Source: Stercorarius parasiticus (Eukaryota; Chordata; Aves; Charadriiformes; Stercorariidae). Taken from it: a DNA stretch of 64,000 nt. The notes below the pieces were generated by a model. The model worked only from the letters and a program-made list of their open reading frames with translations, made no database searches and had not been told where the DNA came from. The position numbers and the translations under genes are program-made. The stretch spans positions 636,886-700,885 of the forward strand of contig VWZL01000203.1 of NCBI GenBank assembly GCA_013396915.1. Direction: 5' to 3'. Positions 55,201 through 63,930 of the stretch are shown piece after piece (positions within the stretch are counted from its first letter, which is position 1; each line of letters opens with the position of its first letter).

Positions 55201-58200
55201 CTAAGCCACCAAAAAAACTGTATCATATCTGACTACGCTTTCCACCTCAGGACCTTCAAAACCCTTTGCAGAATTATTTTCAAGTTCCATTAGCTATCAC
55301 TCATTAGCTTGCCATTATCTAACAATCTTATAACTTACTTTGGAATTCAAATTTATGGTAAATAACTGATATCTTTGTTGTTAAGAAGGATCAGAGTTCA
55401 GAGACCTGTGATAGGTCCAACCGGGACTTTTTTTTGCACCTGTTGCAGCCTCAGAGACACACACAGGTCTGGGTTTTGTTTCTCAGCAGTTGGAACCTGC
55501 TTACACAATATTTGTAAGATGCCGGCATAGAACAAAGTCAATTTAGTATTTGCCAGTTTGCTCAATCACGATCCGCATCTACCTTTTCATTAAGGCAGAA
55601 ATATAGTCCTACAGATGGGCTGATCTGTAGCAATTGATCCCAGATCACGGGTTAGAAAAACAGGTCCATCACAAGAAACACTGCAAATACACATATCGTT
55701 AGAAAAGGAACTTGATTTCAGATTCAACAGAGGCTATGATATACAACCTATTATTAGTTTCCTCCTCCCTTTTCATCACTCATGTATCTTTCTCTTAAGA
55801 AAACAGGACACAAGCTTTGACTTTAAAACATTTCAGAAGCTGCTTTGCACCTAACAGTGCCTTTGATCCCCTAGAGTTCACACAACACTGTTGTGCTGTG
55901 GTGAGGAGGAATCTCTCCTGCCAACAATTAAAATGTTGGTAAGTACGTAATTAACACAGTAATATCTAAGATCTCGAATACAAAGACACGATAAAATAAG
56001 ATGGTAAAATAAGATGGGTGGACCCAGAAAACAGACTGCCAGTCTGAAGTTCCCAGCTAAAGAACTTGGTGTTTTAAAGAAAAGAGCTAGTAACACTAGA
56101 ACTGGCAGTGCTGTTGAGGAACCTGAATCAGAACGAAGAGAGGAAATAAGTGAAGATTAATTTATGCCTTCAAGCCTAAGCCATCCCCTCAATAGAGCTA
56201 GTAAAAATGTAAAGTGTGTATTGCATGCCACATTTTAGGCATTCAATCTGCCTTTAAGTGTGGGTCTCCAGAGGATGTCTGGAGCACCATGAAGAGCTTC
56301 AGGTGTGACCACAGTAGTGTTTTAAGTGCAACTCTTCCAGTTGTACCCTGCTACCATGGGTTGGGGTTTTTTTATTTCGGGGTTTTTGTTTGGGTTTTTT
56401 TCTTCATACTAAAAGCAGACCCAGAGCTTATGAGTGGAACTCATTTTGGACTAAACAAAACCTAAAGACGTACTCCATGAAGAAATTTAACTACGTGCTC
56501 ATAGGGATTCCATGCCTAGGATCGTACAAGCGTCAGCACAAAACAAAATCCTTGCAACTACAGGCACTGTGATCAGCAGGTCTATAGCACCAATGTGCAA
56601 AAGCATTCTCACTTGCTCCCCTGCTAATCAGACTATTGACTGCCACTTGCAATCCAGCTGGTTTCTGGTTGTATGTTATGATGTTGACATCTACTTGCAA
56701 TACCAGCATGAAATGCGATTGCTCTGAAGGTCAACAGCATTCAAAGAAAAGCAAAACAATACTTTCTTTTTTTTTTATTAGTATTTGTAGCAAAAACAAC
56801 AATTCAATTTAACTAAGGAAATCTGTACAAAGTCATCAGTACACTGTCTCTTCACTGGCTACAGAAGGTATCTTACAATAACCATATATACAGTATGAAC
56901 CAAAGCAGGGGTTCCTAGATCTTGTAGGACAATGAGCTGTTGATAACCTGCAAATCTTCTTGCATGACATGGTTTCCAGAGGAGAGCTTGCCAGAAAACA
57001 CACCTAATAGCAGAAGGTTACATGTCAGGTAATACGAACATTCTGTCCTAAAGTAACGGACAACATACCACAAGCACTCAAGGATTAAGTCCATAGCAGG
57101 AAAAAAGAAACCAGGAAAATTCTAACTTCTCATCGATTGCTGTTGCTCCATCAGCAGCGTATGCACTATCAGTTTTGTTTAACCATGTTCCAAGAAAGTT
57201 TAAACAATTTAATGGTTAAACAGGGAAAAAGAAGAAAAAAAAAACCAAACAAACAAAAAAACCCAAACCACAACAGAAAAGCATGCCTGCTTACAGACGA
57301 TTTTGCACATAGAAACAGACATAGAAAAGCTGCAAGGCAACGTAGTACTGCCTATACTCGGTTTTCCTCTCCTGATGCAGCAGTAGCAATATCCATAACT
57401 TATACTCTGAGATGCCACAGAGCACTGCGGACAGTGGTCATCTCAGTTCATCCCTTCTGAACGTAGAGGGTGCATAACTAAAGATATACATTTGAAAAAT
57501 CTAACAATACCTATTTCTCAGGCATAAGCCTTAATTTACACTGTCAAGTTTTTATAGGACAGGTATTAGATGTAGTTGTTAACTTTGCAGTTAATATTTT
57601 CCATTGGCAAAGATTTTCCATTGGCAGTCACTTGTTCTTGTCTGATAGCTGATCAGCTTTACTTTGTTCAGACCATGCAAAAGCCTTACTCTTGAAAGGG
57701 ACAGCTCATCTGGTATTCAAACTATGGAATCCAGTCTTCTATTTGTCTCCCCCACCACCTTCAATACCTTAGATGGAAGGGATCAGGATGTTAAAGATCA
57801 ACCAACCAAACCTTAGTAGTCTAGAACCTCATTTACGCACCTCCTAAAGAACACAGACGAAGGGAAAGATTATGAAAAATATGGCCCTACTAACTCTACA
57901 TTGGAAAACACATCACTCCACAAAGCAGTCAGTCTCTTTCTTGAACGTTGAAGTAATGATAAGCATTTAAATCCTAGCTTGAGTTTTTAAGAAAACTATA
58001 GTTTGCAAACCCTCTCAATAGTATTGCACAGATTTGAACCTTGAGGTACCAGCTTGGATGTAAAGCATTGTGGGACACAGTGCTCAGAATCAGCAAATAT
58101 TTTTAAAGTTTCGTAATAAGATTGACAAACTCCAAGAATAAACAAAACTAGAAGCAAACTTCAGCATCCTCAAACACAAACCAAACTCCTGTAAATGCAC

Positions 58201-61200
58201 CTGTCAGTATTTGTGAGTGGAGAAGACATCCTGGCTTTAAAAAACAGAGGGGAGAAACAACTATTAAGCCACTTAACTGTTATTTCCTTTAGCACAATCC
58301 TTCTGTGTGCCATGTATATCCTAGTAGAAGCTCTCCTTAAAAGCCTTCTAAATGTTTGTTCACAGCACTGGGCTTTAAGTCTAAACATTTAGGTTTCTAA
58401 AGTTATCTCTCCAGCCTGTTTAGAGCCTTGTATGCTTTTCAAATAAAGACCTCCTTTATTTGTTCTCATACTCAGTATGTTTGTCTGCTTCTCCTAAATG
58501 GAGCCAGCAGTTTCTCTCTTCATTTTATTGCTGTTTTGAAAGTAACCATTTTCACTCATCTTCAAATTCTCCCCTTTCTTTTCACCAGCCTTGACGTTTA
58601 TCAATGGGAAGCATTTAATTTTTTTGATGACTCCGGTGGGCCAATAAAAGAGATATCCCTGTAAATAAGATGTGGCCTAGCATTGAAAACTTTTGCTCAT
58701 GTGGGTAGTGACATGATGGTCAAGAGGGCTTGTCCTTGCATGAATAGCTCCTTTATCATTAAGCTGATGTTTCGCAATCAGGATGGAGCAATAAGGAGTA
58801 AAAGTAAGGAACTGGAGAAGAGGGAAATGACTGAATTGCTTACATTTGCTTCTGTCTCCAAAACTCATTCCTACTGCAGGGGAGGCAAAGGATCGCTGTG
58901 GATCTCAGCCTTTTCCCTCTTCCTAAAAAGTCACAGGACTTCAGGCCACAGCAGCAAGTGGCAAGGACAAGCCATAGACTTTTATCAACAGGCAGAGGTG
59001 TTACACTACTTTTAAGATCCTACAACGCTGATAAATATGGCACAGTTACATCACTATTAAAAATGTTTATTTTTGCAGATATTCCACAGTGTTATGAGAC
59101 ATTTCTATTCCAAGGTAACTGTACATAACAAAGAGAGATTACACAGTTCCTTGTGTCAATACATGGTTGTAGTTGAGTGTTTTCAGAGGCCTACAGAAAT
59201 TGTCATGTGAAGCATCTCAGCCACATTTTCATTTGAGCAATCAGCTTTACCCAGAAGAGCATGGGCAGGCAGCAACCAGCCTATACACTGTCCAGAGTGA
59301 GTCACCTTTAACATCAGGGTCTAAGTAGCATTAACTCCAAGAAGAGTTTAAGTAGTTTCTTTACACATTATAGTTATGATGAGTAATATGGTACTTAGAA
59401 TAATCAAAAGCAAATGGATTCTTCACATAAGAGACTTCTAAAAGCTGTTTTTAAACAACTTTATTTTTAGGCATTTCTCTATTAGGATTGGGGAAAAAGG
59501 CTTTCCTTTTATCATATTCTACAATACTCAGCTTGTGAGTTTTCTGAAAGCATGTTAAATACATTTCAAGAAACATTTATTGAGGTTTGTTTCTACTGTA
59601 ATGTGTGGTGAAATCTTTATTACAGAATACAAGTTTTAGACAGTATTTGACCTAATACAGCCCACTTAATAATCACTTAAACTGTTGCTACAGAGATACC
59701 AGTCTGTATGTGAATTGAGAATTGGTGCTGATAATGTACTTGTCTTTTTAAGTGGTTAAGATTGCACTACAGATCTAACGTTGTAGCCATTCCACACAGT
59801 TTCCATTGCATTTACAGCTAACATAAGACTCAGAGGAACACACAAGCTAACCTGGGTGGGGAACAAGGGCAGCAGAGAGATCGGTCTCTGAATAAGTCAG
59901 TCCTTGTCACCTTTCAGGCTGCTTCTGGAAACAAAATTGGTATTGTTAGTTCAACTTTAAAATTTCTTGGCATCCTTGCCTTTTACTAACTATTTAAAAT
60001 TCTATAGTTGGTGATATTTGTTGAAGAACTTTATCCAGTGTGTTTTAAATGGGGATATTAAGGGGATATTAAAAAGAGTATCAGTGAAGTTAGAGCAAAG
60101 CTCAATGTGGCTCTCTAGAGTCAGATAAGTGTCAGAGGGGATCGCAAGCAGAGTGAGAGAAAAGGCTCTAAGATGAAGACTGAAGGCCATTTAAAAAAAA
60201 AAGGACACAAGAACAGAGAAATGCAGAGAAATGAGTGAAATCATGCAAAATCCCAAGCAAAAGTTCAGGAAGTCTATGGAAGAGGCTCAGAGGAACAAAA
60301 CAGAGGTGGGGAAATGCACATTTTCAAATCAACAACATTCTGGATGTATTATAAGAGAATAAATTTAGAGGCTTAATGTGAAGCAGGACAATCAGAATTT
60401 GCCGAAAGAGTACAGATGTTAGTAATGTTTTAAAGATTCAGTAGAACCCAACAGAAGCAGCATGGATAGCGTTTGAGAAAGGACAACTATGAAGACTATT
60501 TCTGATATACTTTACAGCTTACTCAGGATGAAACCCTGATGTCCTTACATGATTCCCCCCACCTCAGTTAACTTCAGGTAGGCTAGATTTCACCCTGCCA
60601 TGCTCCTCTGCAGGAAATGCCACTCCTCTTCTTTCTATCACTACTCACATAGAAGTTGAATAAGAACAGGAACAAAACTACAAGTCTGGAAGAAAGCAGG
60701 CAGTGAAATTTCCAGTTATCAGTAAGAGTGAAGTAAGAGCTAGGTAAGACTTACATTTTAGCTAACCTGAGCTTAAGAAGACAACAGAATATCTATGAGG
60801 GATCACCAGACCAGCAAGACTGAACATGGAAGGTAAGGTATGATTAGAAGTAGTACAGAAGCAAAACTGAAATCACATGAATATGAGATTATCAGCAGGA
60901 GCTAACAGGCACTGAAGAGGGAAGGCCCTCCCCATGGTGCTGTGGAGAGATACTCAAACCAAGTATTTTGATCTGGTCATAGTTTGCCTTATACTACTTT
61001 TTTTGTCCTCACTGCTTCTGCACCCATCCCCATTCTACAGTGTGCTGTATCTATCATACAGTCTATTCTAGTGAACCGTTCAAATACAATACAAAATGAC
61101 AACAAAAAAGTTAATATCAATCTTTCTGCTGCTTCAGGATTAATTGTGATACGGGCCATGGTAAAAAAAAACTTAAACAAACCCTAGTAATTCCCTCATA

Positions 61201-62921
61201 CCAACATGAATTTCATCCTAAATTGAGCCAAAATCTAAATTGTGCATTATGGCTGCAGCAAGTAAAGTATGTCAGGCTTAATATGCATCCCAATCCAAAT
61301 AAGGGTTTTCTCTTGAGGATGTTAAAACAGGTTTGGGATATAGCCTAGAGTAAGATTCCAGTAAGATTCCACAACAGCAAAAGCATACTCAAAAAACATA
61401 TCTTTCACTTTCTAACATCGCTTTATAGTTACCAGCCTCCATCCACCCGTTCCACTGTACACCACAAAAACACGTTTAACAGGGTACTAAGATGGTAACA
61501 ATATGGACACTACCACTGGAAAGCTCTGCTATCTGAAGCAGACAGAAAGCAGCCACCAACTGAAGAAAGAGAATTTAAACCACAAACTTCTAGGATCAAG
61601 AACCATATCTCATCTTCTAAGCTTGCACAGTATTGATTACACCAATAGAACTAATGAGTCATTTTCCCAGTCTTCCGTATTTTAGCATTTTAGTAGACTT
61701 TTAGTGAATTTAAAAATAAAATATAAAAAAACCCCAAAACACAATGACTAGAAGATCTAGTCAACATAAACATTTCTGAAATAAAGTCCCAAATGACTTA
61801 TTCTCTCCACTGGAGCCCCACATATCTGGGCAGCCTATTTTTCATGGCTCATCACTGCTTGCCACCACGTCTTATTGGATACTACATCTATAAAAGGGCA
61901 CTAAACCAAGTTGATACTGCTTCATGATTTAATACACGCTATTGATTAATAATCGGTTTTGAAGAGGCGTTCTGCCAAGATGAGCGAAGACAGGACGATT
62001 ATCAACTCCTTATGGCTTGGAAGGGAGTCATTCTCCTCAAGTAGAAGTAACAGGGCAAGAGTTGCCAGCATCACTCCCTGCCAGGCGTTCAGCCTTTCCC
62101 TTGGTTACCCCGACTGACCTCCACGACCCGCACCCGGACCCCCAGACGCGGGGTTTTTTTTACACAACGAGAGTATTCAGCACGGAAAAAAAAACTAAAA
62201 GAGATGGGGAAGGAAATCAGCCCAAACAGAGGAGGATCAAGACACTTGGCTTCACCTTCCCTACCTCGTCACACAACATCCACTGAGGCAGACGAAGCCT
62301 GCCTGGTGGCTGAACAGGAGCCGCATTCAGGGTTGCTGGCTCCAGGTGCAGGCGGGCTGGCGGGACCGCACTCCCCGCCCGAGCTCCTCCGAGCCCCGGG
62401 GCCGGCCAGCTGGAGCCCAAATCAAACCCCAGACCCTTTGCCACTTCGGGGGAGGGGGAAAGAAGGAAACGCGGACCCATTTAATCGCTCTGTCATTAAG
62501 TAGTTAGGAATGATTAAGAGCTTTCCCCCGCGCTCCCGCTGGAGGGACGGTTTTAAGCACCAGGCTTTATGAGGCGGCGGCTACGGTCGGGTTTTCCCGG
62601 GGAGCGGCTGCATCTCCAGCCCGGCAGCTCCTACCGCCCTCCCGCCCGGGATTCTCCGCTCCGGGCCGCCCGGCAGCACCTGCCGCCGCCCGGCACCCCC
62701 CGGCCCCGGTCCCGGCGCAGCCCCCGCTGTCGTACCTGCAGGATCTTGTCCAGCCCCTCTTGGCCCAGGCAAGGGAACTGCTTGAGCAGCTCCGTCTTCT
62801 GCCGCTTGTAGTCCTCGGTAGCCGAGCGCCAGTGAGGCTCCTCCAGCACCTCGAAGATCGCTGCCCCAATGGACAGGTAGAAGATGATGGCCGAGGTCAG
62901 CAAGGGGCCCCTGTCCACCAT
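30425..62921 (-). CDS. KCNK5: KCNK5 / TASK-2 two-pore-domain K+ channel, complete five-exon coding region
   Basis: Plasma-membrane background K+ channel, opened by alkaline pH on either side and active in epithelial transport and chemosensing (family knowledge). Seen: join of 62921-62736, 35165-35054, 33614-33448, 32280-32112 and 31245-30425 (minus) gives 1,455 nt, 484 residues plus stop; human is 499. All introns are GT-AG, phases 0, 1, 0, 1. Order: TM1 about 6-26; extracellular cap with C51 (dimer disulfide in the family) and sequon N77-N-T; pore 1 TTIGYG 97-102; TM2 about 113-133; TM3 about 159-182; pore 2 TTIGFG 202-207; TM4 about 219-245; long cytosolic tail. R224 and K245, the external and internal pH sensors of mammalian TASK-2, and basic K257-K258, linked to G-beta-gamma inhibition, are all present. 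Start: MVDRGPLL at 62921 matches the family N-terminus, with a strong Kozak context (ACCATGG). Residues I call conserved are from my recollection of human KCNK5, not an alignment. Confidence 0.97.
31246..32111 (-). other. KCNK5: KCNK5 intron 4 (866 bp)
   Basis: GT-AG intron, phase 1, between pore 2 and TM4. It carries a small imperfect tandem repeat of an ATATGGATATATTTC unit at about 31543-31611. Confidence 0.92.
31543..31611 (+). repeat. Imperfect tandem repeat, ATATGGATATATTTC unit
   Basis: The unit CATATGGATATATTTC recurs about three times, at roughly 31544, 31574 and 31595, separated by AT-rich spacers. It lies in KCNK5 intron 4, about 300 bp from the exon 5 acceptor. Confidence 0.85.
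32112..32280 (-). CDS. KCNK5: KCNK5 coding exon 4 (residues 156-211 plus one base)
   Basis: Acceptor TTCTTTCTTTACAG|AGGAAA, donor GCTG|GTCAGT. The 169 nt encode RKAQITCT, TM3 (AIFIVWGVLVHLVIPPFVF), pore helix 2 (GWDYIEGLYFSFITIT) and the second selectivity filter TTIGFGD at 202-208. Phe rather than Tyr in the second filter is normal for K2P channels. The donor begins GTCAG rather than GTAAG, a weaker but common form. The last G pairs with GT of exon 5 to give Gly212. Confidence 0.96.
32281..33447 (-). other. KCNK5: KCNK5 intron 3 (1,167 bp)
   Basis: GT-AG intron, phase 0, between the TM2-TM3 linker and TM3. It contains an AC-rich low-complexity tract at about 32904-32998. The 137-residue minus-strand ORF at 32738-33151 reads through this tract (Phe/Val/Gly/Cys-rich) and is not a gene. 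Confidence 0.92.
32904..32998 (+). repeat. AC-rich low-complexity tract
   Basis: Built from AACCAAACC, AACAAC and AAACCC blocks on the plus strand (GT-rich in the KCNK5 transcript). In KCNK5 intron 3. Confidence 0.85.
33448..33614 (-). CDS. KCNK5: KCNK5 coding exon 3 (residues 100-155)
   Basis: Acceptor CTTATCTCTTTTAG|GTTACGG, donor CTG|GTAAGG. It completes the first filter (GYG, 100-102), then reads NVSPKTPSGRLFC, TM2 with YGLFGVPLCLTWISALGKFF, and the intracellular TM2-TM3 linker GGRAKRLGQFLTKRGVSL. Every stretch is close to the mammalian TASK-2 sequence as I recall it. It ends in phase 0. An overlapping ORF read in another frame at 33299-33664 is a shadow of this exon. Confidence 0.96.
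33615..35053 (-). other. KCNK5: KCNK5 intron 2 (1,439 bp)
   Basis: GT-AG intron, phase 1, splitting the Gly100 codon of the first selectivity filter. AT-rich; no repeat or gene recognised apart from an A-run near 34590. Confidence 0.92.
35054..35165 (-). CDS. KCNK5: KCNK5 coding exon 2 (residues 63-99 plus one base)
   Basis: This exon, too short to show as a long ORF, was found by reading the minus strand. The acceptor is TTTCTTACAG|GTTGTC and the donor is ATCG|GTAAGTA. The 112 nt encode the end of the cap, with N77-N-T as an N-glycosylation sequon, the FNNWNWPNA entry to pore helix 1 and the start of the first selectivity filter (VITTI). The final G joins GT of exon 3 to make the filter Gly100. 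Flanking introns are phase 0 and phase 1. Confidence 0.96.
39303..39732 (-). mobile_element. CR1 LINE internal fragment (reverse-transcriptase C-terminal region), frameshifted
   Basis: The minus strand encodes typical CR1 ORF2 sequence: GVLVDIKLDMSQQRALAAK, ILGCIRQGIASRLREVILLL, then LVKPLLECCVQFWGPQYKTD in the frame 39734-39432. It continues as SYEERLRELGLSRLKKKRLR in the overlapping frame 39505-39305. The change of frame around 39,440-39,500 shows a frameshift. The 3' UTR and tail are absent, so the copy is truncated at both ends. It lies in KCNK5 intron 1, in the same orientation as the gene. Confidence 0.92.
41156..41163. other. Assembly gap or uncalled bases (8 N)
   Basis: Eight N in a row in KCNK5 intron 1, after CCTG and before TGGGTGG. 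True length unknown. No exon is expected here, so the gene model is unaffected. Confidence 0.98.
41446..41463. repeat. (AT)n microsatellite
   Basis: A short run of about eight AT units in KCNK5 intron 1, followed within ten bases by an ambiguous N at 41472, as often seen beside AT runs. Confidence 0.9.
43185..43243 (-). mobile_element. CR1 LINE 3'-terminal scrap
   Basis: About 59 bp with the CR1 terminal signature on the complement: CATAGAATCACAAAATTG, then CGGTTGGAAGGGACTT and ATCTAGTCCAAC. Only the extreme 3' end remains, in KCNK5 intron 1. Confidence 0.88.
44563..44586 (+). repeat. (AAAAC)n microsatellite
   Basis: About four to five AAAAC units in KCNK5 intron 1. Confidence 0.88.
46941..46995 (+). 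repeat. GT-rich low-complexity tract
   Basis: TTTGTTTTGGTTTTGTTGGG, then GGTTGTTTTGGGG and a T-run. This is the complementary orientation of the tract in intron 3. In KCNK5 intron 1. Confidence 0.85.
51250..51390 (+). repeat. L2/MIR-like ancient repeat remnant
   Basis: CCCCATTTTAGAGATAAGAA near 51278, AGTCAAGAGTTTAATCAAGC near 51311 and GGCAGGGTTAGAACCAGA near 51359 follow the order of the L2-type block (fragment of TTTTACAGATGAGGAAACTG, then AAGGTCACACAG and GAACCCAGG-like parts). Diverged; in KCNK5 intron 1. Confidence 0.45.
53037..53082 (+). repeat. 46-bp direct repeat, copy 1
   Basis: Starts AACATCTAACATAAGGCAAG and ends GGGTGATGTACAGCA. It is identical to 53610-53655 except for one C/T difference. 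The next base but one (53083 region) is an ambiguous N, so the copy ends right at a doubtful base call. Confidence 0.9.
53610..53655 (+). repeat. 46-bp direct repeat, copy 2
   Basis: Second copy of the segment at 53037-53082, in the same orientation, 573 bp downstream, with T in place of C in GCAAGCTGAAGG. The flanking sequence differs on both sides. Confidence 0.9.
56358..56402 (+). repeat. GT-rich low-complexity tract
   Basis: GGGTTGGGGTTTTTTTATTT, then CGGGGTTTTTGTTTGGG and a T-run. In KCNK5 intron 1. A Phe/Gly/Val-rich ORF over it is an artefact of composition. Confidence 0.85.
57224..57280 (+). repeat. A/AC-rich low-complexity tract
   Basis: An A-run with AACCAAACAAAC, then AAACCCAAACCACAAC. 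In KCNK5 intron 1. Confidence 0.85.
62736..62921 (-). CDS. KCNK5: KCNK5 coding exon 1 (residues 1-62)
   Basis: Encodes the short cytosolic N-terminus, TM1 (TSAIIFYLSIGAAIFEVLEE region, about 6-26) and the first part of the extracellular cap, including FPCLGQEG with C51, and ends at KILQ. Donor reads CAG|GTACGA at 62735, phase 0. The exon lies in a CpG island, as expected for a first exon. The frame stays open far upstream of the ATG because the DNA is GC-rich. The ATG at 62921 is chosen because the peptide from there matches the family N-terminus and the Kozak context is near ideal. Confidence 0.97.
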
Positions 62922-63259
62922 GGTGCCGGAGGCAGGGAAGGAGGGAGGGCGGAGCGCGGCGGGCGGGCCGGGGCGGCTGCCCCGCGCTGCGGCCGTGGGT
63001 GCCCGAAGCCGCCCTTGTCCTTCCCCTGACACCTCTGCCTTCCCCGCCGTCCGCCGTGTCTCCTCGCCCGGCCTCCGCCGCCTTCCCTTAGAGTCTTCCA
63101 CACTCCCCTCCCACTCCCTTCTCCTCCTCCTTTCCTCCCTCCTCCGCTCCGCTCCCCCCAGCTGCCTCCTTCCCCCGGTTTTCTCCCCTCCCTCCTCAGC
63201 AGCGATTTGAATTTGGTGCCCTCCCGCTTCCTCCCCCCTTCCTACACACACCCGCCCGC

Positions 63260-63271
63260 CCGCGCATGCGG
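63260..63271. promoter_or_regulatory. NRF1-type motif in the KCNK5 promoter
   Basis: The sequence CCGCGCATGCGG closely matches the palindromic NRF1 core GCGCATGCGC. It lies about 340 bp upstream of the KCNK5 ATG, beside a run of GC boxes. CpG-island promoters often carry this motif near the start site. Function here is inferred. Confidence 0.45.
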
Positions 63272-63479
63272 GGCCGCCACCAGGGAAGAGGGCCGGCGGG
63301 GCGCCCCAGAGTGCTGACGACTCCCCCGAGGAGCGGCGCTGCCCCGGCGGGGTGGGAGGGCGGTGGCCGGGTCTGGAGGTGGCCATCGCCCGCCCGTGAG
63401 GGGCCGTCTGGGGGAAGGGGAGCGGGGCCGCGGCCTCCCCGCTTCCCGCCCCGCCGTTGGGAGCGGGCGTGGGGGCCAC

Positions 63480-63930
63480 TGAGGTGAGCCCGGCCCCCGG
63501 GCGCCATCCCCCCGAGTGGGGGCTGGTCCCTGCTCCCGGAGCCGTGTTTGTTTTCCCCTCCGTGTTTTTCCTCGAGTCGAGGGAAGAGGGGGTCGCGTCT
63601 CTCGATTTTATTTTACTTTTCCCCTCCAGCCGCCAGGTTCAGCGGAGTCGTCGTCGAGGCGGGAAGGCGAGAGCTGCCGCCCCCGGCTCGGGCGAAGCAC
63701 GGTGGGAAGGCGGGCAGCGGCCCTGAGGAGAAGGGAAGAGGGGCTGCCGGCGGGGTTCACCCGTTCCCTGAGGTGGTGTCCAGGCGTATGGAGTACAGAT
63801 CCTCCACAGCGGAAACTGCTTCTCCCTCCCTTTGTGCATTTTGTACCTATGTGTGCCTGCGAGTTTTGGAGCGAGATGGGGACCCCACCTAGTGATTTTT
63901 CTACAAGATGCTCAAAACCTCATCTGGGCT
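63480..63930. other. Upstream flank of the KCNK5 promoter
   Basis: The right part of the CpG island, falling off towards 63,800. No coding exon is recognised on either strand. A plus-strand splice-donor-like site (CTGAG|GTGAGC at 63483/63484) might belong to a divergent non-coding transcript, which is speculative. Confidence 0.5.

Larger units (their letters stand above)
35166..62735 (-). other. KCNK5: KCNK5 intron 1 (about 27.6 kb)
   Basis: This long intron runs from donor GTACGA at 62735 to acceptor TTACAG at 35166. It holds a broken CR1 reverse-transcriptase fragment (39303-39732), a CR1 tail (43185-43243), an L2-like scrap (about 51250-51390), an AT microsatellite, AC/GT-rich tracts, an 8-base N gap and a 46-bp direct repeat pair. 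I read it on both strands and found no further KCNK5 coding exon and no nested gene. The short ORFs in it have no recognisable products. Confidence 0.9.
62330..63780. promoter_or_regulatory. KCNK5: CpG island covering the KCNK5 promoter, 5' UTR and exon 1
   Basis: C, G and CpG are dense across this interval, in sharp contrast to the AT-rich DNA on both sides. It contains exon 1 and the presumed minus-strand 5' UTR. No convincing TATA box is placed upstream of the ATG, so a dispersed CpG-island start is likely. GC boxes (GGGCGG and its complement) recur at about 62944-62987 and 63250-63264. The transcription start itself cannot be fixed from sequence. Confidence 0.8.

Noticed and set aside
63349..63371. 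G-quadruplex-like G-run cluster in the promoter
   Set aside because: One loop is longer than the usual limit, and G-runs are expected in a CpG island.
62631..63479. 282-codon minus-strand frame over the promoter as a separate gene
   Set aside because: It is KCNK5 exon 1 plus upstream GC-rich open frame and the start of intron 1; only 62736-62921 is supported as coding.
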